Source: Isoetes taiwanensis
Taxonomy: Eukaryota; Streptophyta; Lycopodiopsida; Isoetales; Isoetaceae
Direction of reading: 5' to 3'
Length of the DNA stretch: 64,000 nt
Assembly: GCA_021234155.1 (NCBI GenBank)
Contig: JAJEKV010000105.1
Location: forward strand, 496,001-560,000
In this document: positions 45,520 to 57,695 of the stretch, piece after piece
How positions within the stretch are numbered: position 1 is the stretch's first letter
Layout: each line of letters starts with the position of its first letter
Made by a program: the position numbers and the translations under genes
The notes under the pieces: generated by a model
Told to the model about the DNA's origin: nothing
The model's input: only the letters and a program-made list of their open reading frames with translations
The model's database searches: none

Positions 45520-48500
45520 GATCGCGTGCGACGACAAAAAGGATGATAGCATCCACTTGCTACAATTTGACAGACGGCTTAATACGCCAGGAGCTTGCGC
45601 ATATGAGGGGGTAGACATCGTGTTGGCAGGCTATGGAAGCCGGGACGCAAAGATGTGAACCGGGTAGAGCAGAGACACCGCGTAACCCCTCGCCTCGGAT
45701 CCAGCCGAGGTTGAGGAGGCTAAAGGCCACCGCGACGAGGAGCACGTGCCGCCCTCCCGAGAGGTTGGCGAGGCCGCCATGGGTGGAGATTAAGGATTCC
45801 GTGTCGCTTTGGGAAGCTAGCGGTGAGCCGGCGCTCTTGAGTAAGAATTTAGCACGATCGAGCCCCACAGGGCTTGAGGCGGCCGTTGCCCGCAAGGCAA
45901 GGGCCTCCATGCCGGAGGCACATGAGCAACTCTGCCATTACCGCGGAGATGGCAAGATATGACAACGTCCCCGCAAGAGGCGAGCTCCATTCTCGGAGAA
46001 CAGAAACCCACGACAAAGAATACACCAACCCCCGCGAACCCACCAACCTACGGGGCGTCAACACGAACACATCTGCGGACATTAACGATCACGCCGGGAC
46101 GCCACCACCCGTGGCGCGGCCCATGCCTATGCCTCTCACCCACCTCAACCAACACCTGTGCGGCCCCGAACTCCAGGAACAGAGACAGGCCAATGTGGTA
46201 GTGTGAGGCCCCGACGGAGGAGTCGGAGAACATCATCACTTCCCGACTCCGCACACAGATCTTGGACCGGATGACATCTGTGGACCATTCTGGAAGCGCG
46301 AAGCCGCCATGGAATTCGCCAACTCGACGCCCGGTGGTCATCTTCACAGTTGAGAGCGTGCAGGCGCGGGTGGCCATCCCCGGCGCCGTGGCCGGAAGTT
46401 GAAGGGGCGGCTCCGGCTCAGACATTGACCGACTTGACCCCAAAGACAAAGAGACCAAGGCATGAGTGGCCAAAGTCGTGGACTGCTTGACATGGAGGGC
46501 AGCTGCTGGTCCCGGGAAGGGGATGCGGGAATGTAACCAAACGGGATATGTGCACTCCGCCCCTCGAGTCCCTCCGAGGGGGCCCCACAGCCATGCATCC
46601 ACATCTTCCGCTCCCCACGACCACCACTACCACCAGACCTGAAGTGGCGATGCATGCCACTAAATAGGGATCGTGCCTCCCCAAGTGGTATCCCCGGAAT
46701 TCGCCGGGCTTTCCATGGCAGAAGGGGGACAGTCTCAATTGCGTCGCCATGGACATGGACCTTATCTTCCTCATGGAAACATGGGAACATGCTGGTCACA
46801 GGCTACCTGATTTGCCAGGATACCAGCGCTACTCCGTCTTCAATGAGTGCACCGGGAAACGAGGACACGGAGGAATTGCGTGTTACTACCAGACAGCCTT
46901 GGCCCAATCGGTCTCCACGCAAGGCCGACAGCACAATGATAAATTGCGGGTAATGAAAAGTGTAACGGCGTGATGGCCCTCTCTTTGTGGCTTGCTACTT
47001 CCCACATGCCGAGAGCAACTTTTACCACACGCGATGTGGATGTGCAGAGCCCTATGTCGCACCTATATGATGACATACGCCAGCATGCATAATTGGGCAA
47101 GGTCATGTTGCTTGGAGATTTCAATGCGCCAAGACAGGGGCTGACAGATCCCAAAACGCACCTCTAGCCGAGTGATGTGTTGCAAAATGGACCCCAGAGA
47201 TGGTTTGGCCAAAGGGCGCCGGATGGCAACCCGTGACACCTGGCATGGCCGGGCACCGCCGCTAGTCGGGCGCATCTTTGACCGGTCATTTGCAATGGCT
47301 GGCACAAAGGGTCGCCCTCCGCCGCTTCACTTGTAGATCGGGAGAACCGTGGGGCTGCACCCGAGTGGTGGATTACGTCTTTAGCGGTGACGAAAGCAAT
47401 GCCTACACTTGATCACTACACCGCCTGACAAAAAATGGACGGAAGCGGACTCGACCATCACCCCTCTTGCAGATAGATTGGCAGGCCAACCGAAAGCACC
47501 CATTGCCCCAACACCCCATGTACCACCTGCTATGCCTCGACTATGATCATCGGGCGGTCTATGCGCAGGATGCTTTGAGCATGAGCTGCCGGGAGGCCGC
47601 AACTCCCCACACTTCAACAAATAGATGGCCCACCTGAACCAGCTCCTTCTCGAGGGTAGGGGACATGCTTTGGGAGAGGCCGCCTCGACGATCCACGGTG
47701 GGCTGCAACCACCTTCCCCGCAATCACCGGTTCGATGATCGAATGCTCTGAGTTTAAACGATGGCTCGCCAAGTGCCGGACCCCACCATTCGCCTATCGT
47801 GCCGGTCCGCAATACCGCCCTTCCTCAAGACCAAGAAAGCCGGTACCTTTATGAGCACCAAAGAATGTAGATGTTTGGTCTTCTAGACCGCCACCCTAGG
47901 GCCTTCCGGGAGAAAAGGTCTTGAGTAAGCCCCTGACAACCCACAGTGAAATATTACCCCAACAATGGGTGAGATACTTGCCACTGGGAGCACCTAATGG
48001 GAAGTCGGCACCCGCATTCCAGCAGGCAGGCCTAGCACCGGTCATTACCGGGGATGTCATAATGGGCCTGCAACGCCTGCTAACGGAAGGCGTTGATTTG
48101 ATGGTATGCAGCGAGCTTCTCAAGGGTCGGGCCCCAATGGTGCCTGCGGGTTCTCAAAGACTTCTTCAACGGGCATTGCAAGAAGGTTCCCCCGCCGGAC
48201 TACCAGTAGAGTTGTGCCCATATACAAAGGGGACCCCACGACCCGACCAACCATCGCACCATTATGGTCGGGCTTTCTTTGCCAAGTTGTTGCGTCGATT
48301 CTGAGCCGCGATTGACACTTTGGGCGAGGATGGAGAAGTGCTGGTTCACGCCAGTGTGCCTTCCTGCCGCATTCTACTATTGACCATATCTTCACTCTGC
48401 CGAACACTCATAGAGGATAGCCTAAATCGACGCCTTGAGATCAGATTGTTGCTTTGTCTTTGACACAAGCCTCCTGATAAGTTGGGGGACGATTGAGACA

Positions 48501-49974
48501 GCTAGGGGACCCCCGTCGACTTGCGTAATGCTATATACGCATTATAAGAGGCTTGCTCCGGTCGCCTCACACGGCCGGGGAGCCCGTTGTTAGTAGCATT
48601 GGGGTGCGCCAGGCTGTCTCTATCCCGACGCTCTTCGGCTTGTACATTGACAAGCTAGAAGAATGGCTAGCTGAGCATCCGGGAGGGGAGGCTTCGCTGA
48701 TGCACCACATAATCCGCAACTCATATATATCCGATGATGTTGACCGCCGCATATACCCCGTGAGGACATGCAACGCCACCGGATGCTTTGGACACTTTAC
48801 GCCAATTCACTGACATGAGAGTTAATTTGGCCAAGACAAGGTGGCCGGGGCGGGTCCCATCATCCTCGCACTCCACGCTTCCCTCATTCACTTACCAGGC
48901 AGGTAGTGGAGGTGGCTCACCTTATAAGTATTTGGGCATTGAGTTTTCTACTACCACACACCGGGATGCATCCATCGTTACGGGTCACTGAGGGTCGGAA
49001 AGCCCCCAGATGCAATGCAAAACAACAGCCAAAGGGCGTAGTCAGATGCATGGGGGTTACCAGCACACTTGTTCGTGGCCTTGGTTGAACCGGGTCCTCC
49101 TCTATGGGGCAGAAGTGTGGGGCCGCGATATCCTCACCACTTGGAACCATCTAGAGCGTGCATGTGAAGGCTTTCTTGGCCCCTGCAGATCGAGGAAATC
49201 CACGGTCCCATATCAGATCTTGCTCCAGAGATGTGCTTCCTTCCATTACGAGGGCTGCGCTGAACGCCACATTATTTACTTCCGTAAGGTGGTGGCTATG
49301 GATGAAGCCCGACCGCCTAACCTTTTGCTTTGGCAGTATGATGGCCCGCTAGCCGACTAAAGCCCGGCTTTGAAAGACAAGCATGCCCGATGGTTCTATG
49401 GAATATGCAGTAAAATAATGATGTGGACCAAAGCATGTACATCGAAGAACGCCAGCTGCCTTTGAAGCGCATTTGATGCTTGCTTCATGGCCAAGCTTTG
49501 GGATGCAGAGGCCCCCGTCACATGTCAAGGTGGCAAAATTATCGACGCCAGGTTAATCCCATGCTCACGAGGGGCCCACCACTACCTCGCGCACTCCATC
49601 TACCCATGAAAAAAAGCGCTAGGTGATTGCTTCCATTACAGTGCACACCACCTCCGCATTGAGACATGGAGATGGATTCGAGCCGCGTGAGGACAGAGTC
49701 CGCCGCCATTTGCCAACAAGGCCATTGAGGATGAAAGTCACGCCTCCGTGCCCTCGTCCGGCATTTTACAGCATATCCGCCTCGGTATGCTTTGCTAGTT
49801 GTGCCCCATCGGGCCTTGCATGAGCTAATCGAAAGCAGGCCTCCGTGGGCTTGTTGGGATCAGACCGGGAGGTAATGGATGCGCGGACTCGGTTATGCCC
49901 CCGTCCGAGACATTAACCTCACCGTACTTGTATATATATAATCAAAAGATGTCGCGATCCTTATTGCTACTAAG
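45520..49974 (+). mobile_element. non-LTR retrotransposon (LINE), GC-rich and heavily mutated
   Basis: In broken plus frames an ORF1-like region (45959-46640) precedes an APE-type endonuclease piece (DLIFLMETWEHAG, GHGGIACYY, then LGDFNAP at about 47107-47127). A reverse transcriptase follows: QCAFLPHSTIDHIFTL near 48357, then GVRQAVSIPTLFGLYIDKLE at 48601-48660. This is followed by YKYLGIEF (about 48921) and LLYGAEVWGRD (about 49105), the usual region after the RT. The catalytic YADD site reads YISDD here (48727). Its GC content is clearly higher than that of its surroundings. The left end is not defined. The right end joins the conserved LINE 3' end at 49975. Confidence 0.8.
48553..48813 (+). 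pseudogene. LINE reverse transcriptase core remnant
   Basis: The frame contains SIGVRQAVSIPTLFGLYIDK (RT motif B region, usual form GVxQGxPLSPxLF), then EEWLAEHPGG and NSYISDDVDRR in the place of the YADD box. The loss of G, P and A residues at key sites shows it is inactive. Confidence 0.7.
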
Positions 49975-50113
49975 GTTTTCCTCCAACCCCTTCTGGCTGG
50001 GGTTTTAATCCTCGTAGTAATACTGCGCTTCTCTCTTTGTACTTGGGTCCCATAGGCCAGTTGGTCTCCGTGGACGATAAAATCATATTCTATTCTATTC
50101 TATTCTATTCTCT
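49975..50113 (+). mobile_element. LINE 3' end with (ATTCT)n tail
   Basis: Matches 44637-44783 through ccaacccct.ctggctgggg, ttttaatcc, gtagtaat and tgggtcccatag.cc. A stem AGGCC-AGTT-GGTCT sits in the same place. The tail is about five ATTCT units, unlike the CTTC tail of the first copy. Confidence 0.8.
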
Positions 50114-50410
50114 TAGTGTTCAGTGGGTCATGGTAATATATTAATTTGAAAAAGGCAACTAGAAAAAGTTTGTTATGAGTGGTATGATACCATCGAGCGT
50201 CTTAAATATCATCTATTGTCATGTTTAAACTAGCATAAAATCTGAAAAACTCTGTGTGTTTTTTCTTTTGATTTGGCTTTAACATGACAGACAGAAAAAA
50301 CTTGTTGAGTCCATAAAAACACCGTGTATTTTCTTTGGTTCAAACATGACAGTGGATGATATTTAAGACGCTCGGGATACCATAACTTTATATTGATTGA
50401 TTGGATTTTT
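50114..50410. repeat. repeat copy C, split by a MITE
   Basis: Matches copy B (45347-45480): agtgttca.tg, actagaaaaagttt, atgagtggtatgatac, and after the insert tattgattgattgg. It begins right after the LINE tail. Confidence 0.6.
50194..50375. mobile_element. 182-bp MITE with 36-bp terminal inverted repeats
   Basis: The left end cgagcgtcttaaatatcatc continuing to gtttaaac (50194-50229) is complementary to the right end ttcaaacatgacagtggatg continuing to gacgctcg (50340-50375), with about four mismatches. The direct duplication gataccat flanks it exactly (50186-50193 and 50376-50383). An 8-bp duplication fits a hAT-type element. Counting one more base, with a mismatch, would fit Mutator (9 bp). 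There is no coding capacity. Confidence 0.9.
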
Positions 50411-50923
50411 GGATTATGCCAGAATAAAATGATAATATGATACAAGATTCGATCAAAAAATCTTCTACGATATACTATTCCCACTTCATTGTCTATTTAC
50501 ATTACATCAAATTTTGATGGAGTTCAATACGATAACAGTGGCATTACGGACCATGTGGCATGAATGCGTGCCATATACATTATAAGGATAGACTAGATCA
50601 TCCACAACCATTTGGGTCAAGATAAGTCGTGATTCTCTTTTGCTCGAGCTTCCTTGGTTCTTTCCCATCATATTGGAATGCATGCAGGGCATGTGCGCGA
50701 TACTGAACATAATATAAATAATCCCTCCATTTTATTTTTGGGTTGGCCCAAGGGCATACCCTACGAATGATAGTGGAGAAGCTAGAATATTTGCACAATA
50801 TCTTAAATAAATGGTGGAGATAGCGCGACAAGCCGGAATATCTACATAATATCTTAAATAGACGTGCTGAGATAAGACCAAAAAAAACAAAGATTCCAAA
50901 TCAACATAATATAGAAATAGGGC

Positions 50924-50924
<1 letters not shown>

Positions 50925-50957
<33 letters not shown>

Positions 50958-50966
50958 TATATATAT
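50925..50966. repeat. poly-T and (TA)n tract
   Basis: About 28 T residues followed by a TA run, at the left edge of copy 1 of the 2.1-kb direct repeat. Confidence 0.9.
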
Positions 50967-53053
50967 GCATGCTACTTGTTAGCTTCTCTTACTGATATTA
51001 CAAGAGTGTAACTGAATAGCACCCGTGAGGAAGTAAACCTTTGTGTTGACTATCCCTCCTGGGCAATTGGACTTTGTAAAAAAAAATTTGTGCAATTAAG
51101 CACATATAAGTTCTGTAGGGGCTCCTCTCAGTTATAAGGATAACTTGAGTGTCTAGATTTAGCCCTTAGTGTGTACACTCACCTGGCGTAATAGTAATCC
51201 AGGCTGACATAGGCATCAATTTGCTTATGTGGCAAATCCATTATCCAGATATGGGCTTAATATTTATGTGTTTGCATAGAGAAACCATGGTGGTTTTTTT
51301 TAGAGGAATATTTCCACGTCAATATGTATAGCTAATTTCGCAGGCATTCATTTACTGAACATTATGGTTAGACCTAAGTGGCCTTCAAAAGTATGATGGG
51401 AGGCTAAGAGGATATTTCGCCAGTTTTATGTGGTCTCTTCCCAAGAATATCTCTTCCCAAGAATATCTTGCAGTGCATATTTGATTTCGGATTTTGCGTT
51501 GAATATTTTTATAAGGGGCTTTTTCGTATAGAATATTTTGGATTTCGGATTTTTGCCCTCAATATTTTTAAGGGCTTTTTTTCAGATTTCTCGCGAATCC
51601 GCCTTGTTCTTGGCTGGAACGCAGAAACTTCTGAGTTAATCGTCATACTGAATAGGTCATATTTTATGCTTGAACGTCATGCCTAAGCTGGCGCTGCTGA
51701 ATTCAGTTTATCTTTTCAGGATATAGATCCACATCTATTTTATGGATTTCTCTGTTTGTAAAAAAATGGGGCAAGGTCTTTGCATCCAACCCTGATAAGC
51801 AGAACTCCGGTGAGATGAGTCAATGTTGTACAGGAAAATAGCATTTACATGCACGGATTCGGATTCGGATCCAGATTACTCCTTGTGCATTTTAAACTCT
51901 GATACAAAGCATGGTGACAATCCGTGGAAGGCTAAAATGACTGTGTTTGCTAAGCACGTCTTTAAAATATGTGGTGATATGTGTGCCGGTTCTCCAACTC
52001 TTTTCAAAATGATTTTTGAAAGTATAAGTAAGGCTGTGGGCATGGAGGCCAGAGGTAATATCAGAGCTGTGGTGAAGCATACCATTTCGGCCTAAAAGGA
52101 AGATGTGCTTGGATCTATATGTCACTTAAACCAGGTATGGCAGTGATCCTTTTTATAAAGGAAAATAGTTCATATTTGTGTTGTGAATCCTGTATATATT
52201 AAGGCTCTAAGGCAAAAGGTTTTTTTATAGTTATTGCCAGATTGTTAGGAACGAGATAAATCTATATGGTCATGTTGCTGAATGCTTCTAGATGCCTATG
52301 GCAGATTTGACCTATAAAGTGAAAGGCTTTTTCTTGGTACTTTCTCATCTGTCATGATTTATGTCAAAGTATTCTAAGTTCTTGTTTATATTTGGGCAAA
52401 AGGATTACATTAGGTGATCGGTTAATAACCGGAAGCCTAAGGTACCTTTTGGTCTCAGCATCTTTACCCTTATCGCTAATGATGTATTGATTGGCTGCAG
52501 TGCACGGGCTTCTCCTCTTAATGTTTTCCTTTTGTCCAAAGGTATTAGGAGTTCTTAGAGTTGACATGCAAATGGGGATCGAGCTTAGGCACATCCGATG
52601 CGCTTTAAATGATTACATCAAATTGGTACTCTATATGGTTGTTATAAATGTTTTGTGAACTCCGATACTCTTTCCTAGGATTGCCAATGTCGGGCTGTCC
52701 AAAAACTATCTTACTCATACATGAGAAAATGGGATCTTATATGGCACGACATAGTGTACTAGTTACACTAATGTAACTATGTTTTCTTATACATCAATGG
52801 TTTCATCATCCTAAGGTATTTATTGAGCTAAGGTTTTATTGAGCTTGAGAAATGTCATTCATTTGGGTGTTTATGTTATTTGGACTTCAAGTCTTTGTGA
52901 TTGTATTATGAAGCTTACTAGTAGTTAACCTGCCTTCCTCGATTTATGGTACCATCCCGATTGAAAAGTCCTTTGTATGGCGATAAGACAAATGAGGGGA
53001 TTGACCAATGCTGATGTTTGTGCTAGGTTTAACTAGTTCAAGCCGGTTTTTTT
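50951..53053. repeat. 2.1-kb direct repeat, copy 1
   Basis: From ttttatatat...gcatgctacttg to agttcaagccggttttttt it matches 53781-55860 closely. It contains a coding-like exon at about 51838-52134 (PWKAKMTVFAKHVFKICGDM, MIFESISKAVGMEARGNIRA, then a stop and KEDVLGSICHLNQ) that ends at a donor CAG|GTATGG. Another short duplication, cttcccaagaatatct (about 51435 and 51450), is internal. I do not recognise the exon's family. Confidence 0.9.
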
Positions 53054-53780
53054 ATGACACTTCAGGCATTGGTCTTATCGCTGCTGCCATATTTCCTTGG
53101 TTAAGGTTTCTTATCCTTTCGATTATAGATTAATGCTTAGGTTTCTTCTGATATATCTTTGCACGCATTGAATTTTTTTTTAAAATTCCATATATTTCAT
53201 GCATGATTAATTGCGTAATATGAGAATCAAGAAGAGTTTAAGTTCAAAATAGTGATTCCAATGGAACTCGAACTCGCGGAGTCGAGGCTTTGACAAGATG
53301 CAAAATTGAAAGACCCGTGATGTCTTTGTTTGCATCCGCACAAGGTGCCATTTGATCAAAACACATACATGGACTGCTGTCCACCATTGCCACTTGGCTT
53401 GCTATTTAAAATATGGATGAGCTTTGGAACAATGAAGTTCCCTCACGTGAGCCACATGGCTTATGTTCATGCCGCCCCGATGATACGCCGGTTGCTGGAA
53501 TTCGGCTTGATTCCGTGTGTTAATGCAAGTTCAAGAACAACTACTTTTCAATTTGAGGTAGTGTTACTTTCATTCTAAGTTTCTATTGCAAAAAGGAAAC
53601 CCGGAGGTTCCTTAAACTCGCGGATCATATTTTTTGTTTTGTACTATCTTCAAGCATTGGCAAACAGCTTTCATGAGGTGAGGCATGATTCCCAAGTAGC
53701 TTGTAGGGTCTCATTATCCCTATGAAAACCGTGGTTGCGTGAAGAATCTTGGCCTCTCCTTACCAGTGGGAGGTAGGGTT
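53054..53780. other. unique spacer between the 2.1-kb direct repeats
   Basis: 727 bp with no clear gene. A short ORF at 53330-53578 has no known motif. The right end has a purine-rich phrase (agtgggaggtaggg) directly before copy 2, but no tRNA primer-binding site follows copy 1. Confidence 0.5.
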
Positions 53781-55860
53781 TTTTATATATATGCATGCTA
53801 CTTGTTAGCTTCTCTTACTGATATTACAAGAGTGTAACTGAATAGCACCCGTGAGGAAGTAAACCTTTGTGTTGACTATCCCTACAGGGCAATTAGACTT
53901 TGTAAAAAAAATTTGTGCAATTAAGCACATATAAGTTCTGTAGGGGCACCTCTCAGTTATAAGGATAACTTGAGTGTCTAGATTTAGCCCTTAGTGTGTA
54001 CACTCACCTGGCATAATAGTAATCCAGGCGACATAGGCATCAATTTGCTTATGTGGCAAATCCATTATCCAGATATGGGCATAATATATATGTGTTTGCA
54101 TAGAGAAACCATGGTGGTTTTTTTTAGAGGAATATTTCCACGTCAATATGTATAGCTAATTTCGCACGCATTCATTTACTGAACATTATGGTTAGACCTA
54201 AGTGGCCTTCAAAAGTATGATGGGAGGCTAAGGGGATATTTCGCCAGTTTTATGTGGTCTCTTCCCAAGAATATCTCTTCCCAAGAATATCTTGCAGAGC
54301 ATATTGGATTTCGGATTTTTGCCTTGAATATTTTTATAAGGGGCTTTTTCGTATAGAATATATTGGATTTCGGATTTTGCCCTGAATATTTTTTAAGGGG
54401 CTTTTTCGTATTTCGCAAATCCGGCCTTGCTCTTGGCTGGAACGCTACAAGCAGAAACTTCTGTGTTAATCGTCATACTGAATAGGTCATATTTTATGCT
54501 TGAACGTCATGCCTAAGCTGAATTCCGGGAATTCGGTTTTATCTTTTTCAAGATATAGATCCACATCCGCTTTTTGATTTCTCGCTTGTAAAAAAAAATG
54601 GGGCAAGGTCTTTGCATCCAACCCTGATAAGCAGAACTCCGGTGAGATGTGTCAATGTTGTACAGGAAAATAGCATTTACATGCACGAATTCGGATTCGG
54701 ATCCAGATTACTCCTTGTGCATTTTAAACTCTGATACAAAGCATGGTGACAATCCGTGGAAGGCTAAGCACGCCTTTAAAATATGTGGTGATATGTGTGC
54801 GGTTCTCCAACTCTTTTCAAAATGATTTTGAAAGTATAAGTAAAATTGTCATGGGCATGGAGGCCGAGGTAATATCGTGAGTCAGGTGAAGCATCCCATT
54901 TCGCCTAAAAAGGAAGATGTGTTCTGTCTATATGTCACTTAAACCAGGTATGGCGTGTGATCCTTTTATAAAGGAAAATAGTTCATATTTGTGTTGTGAA
55001 TCCTGTGATTTATTAAGGCTCTAAGGCAAAAGGTTTTATAGTTATTGCCGATTGTTAGGAACCAGATAAATCTATATGGTCATGTTGTCAATGTTTTATA
55101 TGCCTATGGCAGATTTGACCTATAAAGTGAAAGGCTTTTTCTTGGTACTTTCTCATCTGTCATGATTTATGTCAAAGTATTCTAAGTTCTTGTTTATATT
55201 TGGGCAAAAGGATTACATTAGGTGATCGGCTAATAACCGAGAAGCCTAAGGTACCTTTTAGCCCTTGCATCTTTACCCCATCGGGCTAATGATGTATTGA
55301 TTGGGCAGTAATGGGCTTCTCCTCTTAATGTTTTCCTTTTTGTCCAGCAGTATTAGGAGTTCTTAGGAGTTGACATGCAAATGGGGACTGGAGCTTGGCA
55401 CATCTGATGCAGTTTAAATGATTACATCAAATTGGTACTCTATATGGTTGTTATAAATGTTTTGTGAACTGATACTCTTTCCTAGGATTGCCAATGCTGG
55501 CTGTCCAAAACTATCTTACTCATACATGAGAAAACAGGGATCTTATATGGCACGACATAGTGTACTAGTTACACTAATGTAACTATGTTTTCTTATACAT
55601 CAATGGTTTACTGTCCTAAGGTATTTATTGAGCTAAGGTTTTTATTGAGCTTGAGAAATGTTGTCCATTTGGGTGTTTATGTTATTTGGACTTCAAGTCT
55701 TTGTGATTGTATTATGAAGCTTACTAGTAGTTAACTGTTTCCCTGGATTTATGGTACCATCCTGGATTGAAAAGTCCTTGTATGGCCAGATAAGACAGCG
55801 GAGGGATTGACCAATGCTGATGTTTGTGCTAGGTTTAACTAGTTCAAGCCGGTTTTTTTT
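53781..55860. repeat. 2.1-kb direct repeat, copy 2
   Basis: Second copy of 50951-53053. The coding-like exon is damaged differently here: a deletion removes part of KMTVFAK, yet the stop present in copy 1 reads through as SPKKEDV. The two copies therefore decayed, or were miscalled, independently. Confidence 0.9.
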
Positions 55861-57600
55861 GTCTATGGTGCATTTGTGGCATTGCCAATAACCCAGTGGG
55901 TATCCTGATTCCCGATGACAGCTTCAACCAGTCACCCTGTTCATTTTTCAATAAGATTTTTTTAGCACTTGTGATTTACAGCAGTTAACACTTTGATATT
56001 TTTCAATTCATTATAATTCAAAGGAGTTACATTATCATAATTCAAAAGCAGAATTACATTAAAAAAAACCACATTCATTTCTGAATGACACTGTTGCTTT
56101 AAAAAAGCTATGCTTTAAATGTTGCCACCGTTATTTTCAATAGCACTGTCAAAATAGACTCCAGATTAATCATGAACACGCAATAGCCCTTCAAGCATAG
56201 AACTATATCAGATACCTTCTACTTTGCAAGTTTTTCCAACCGCTGCCTTTCCATTTCTCATACAAATAAAACCATTATTTGTTTTTCTGGTTAAATAACG
56301 CACTAGAAGAAGCATTTATTACATGGTTGGGACCTCCAGAACGAAAATGCTTGCATGCACGAAAATCCAGCAAGTTCGCATGCAAGAATCTTACCTAAAG
56401 ACTTAAAAATATTCACAGAGGATGAATCGGAAGCAAAAGTTGTCGAAATAGATAATATCTCCCTTCTTAAATATGTAAGACAAAAAAACTTGTAAAATAA
56501 TGATGAAATATGCAAGAATAATCAACCTTTTATTGCTACGAAAAACTCCACTAAGAGCAAGAAACAAGACAAATGCCTTCAAAACGCAAGAAATGCAACA
56601 GTAAGAAAGCGACAGCAAGCAAGCGCCTTCAGCTGACGAAGCTATGGCACTAAGGAAAAGGAGGACGAAACCCTTGGCACTTCCACGAAGCTCGGGCGCC
56701 GACGAAGCTCTGGCACAAGACAGGGAAAAGGGGGAGAAAAAAAATCTCCCTATTTCTGTATTGTGTGGGAAACTCAGTTGGTTACCCTTTCCGGATGTCC
56801 GGTGACTCGCTCCCGGTTACTGCAGGTCGCAGAACCCACGCTCCACCCAGAAAGGGGTCCCAACTGACTTTCCCCCATACATACTTTTGATAATGAGTTT
56901 CAGGCGAGATATTCCTTGAGGAGCAGATTGCATGTTTCGCATGTATTTCAAATTGCAAGTGCCTTGTCTGCATATTAGGCTTCGGTTTCAGCTTGTCATT
57001 GGATTCCGACCCATAAATCACTCCTCTTCTCGATGCCGTAATTCTTTCTTCCTTGATTTCGTCTCTCTGAACATATAGAACAAAATAAATGTCACCCCTT
57101 TATACTTGCCTTCCTTTGCTTCTGCTTTCTTTGTTTTTGCCCTTGGTTTTTCCTCACAGAACAGATAGAATAGAATGAATGCTGCCCTTTATACTTGCCT
57201 TTCTTTGTTTCTGTTCTTGCTCAGATTTTCCCCATTTCACAAAAGGGAAAACCACCTCAGATATAGGTAGCTCTTTGTGCACTAGCACCTAAGAATGAAT
57301 TTGGTTATCAGGTTATGCGATGATGCATATTTTTTCAACTACCAATCCAAAATTTATGAGGTCATATTCGGAGTAGCATGTGATAGGTAAAAGGATGCAA
57401 GACATACGTTTTCTATGTCAAAACAAATAATATGGAAGAGAGGTATTAACGTGGAGAAACTAAAAGTGAAATATTGATTGATAAGGGGAGTTAGACATTA
57501 TTTACGAACGATTTGCACGCATCCCACGACTCCTCAGATTTATCTTATATGTTTTATAGATTCAATGGCTATAAAGTTTTCTTTTCTAGATATATTGATG
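55861..57600. other. intergenic, nothing recognised
   Basis: AT-rich DNA, then a GC-richer patch at 56620-56860 with the phrase acgaagct.tggcac repeated (about 56636, 56692) and tccggatgtccgg at about 56790. The 79-codon minus ORF at 56782-57021 has no motif. Confidence 0.45.
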
Positions 57601-57695
57601 CTTTTGGAAAAGTATTGGCTTGGCTTGCAAGTTTAGTCTACTCGTCAAGCATCCTATACAAGTATCTATTCTTGTATAATTTAGAGAGTAAGACT

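Noticed and set aside
46048-46799. Long minus ORFs of 118-184 codons
   Set aside because: They lie opposite the GC-rich LINE. High GC keeps several frames open by chance.
50951-55860. LTR retrotransposon with 2.1-kb LTRs
   Set aside because: No TG...CA ends, no primer-binding site after copy 1, and no coding region in 727 bp. Kept as a direct repeat only.
57513-57695. Upstream in-frame ATG of the cysteine-rich gene
   Set aside because: It would bury the signal peptide 61 residues inside the protein. The ATG at 57696 gives a normal secreted precursor.
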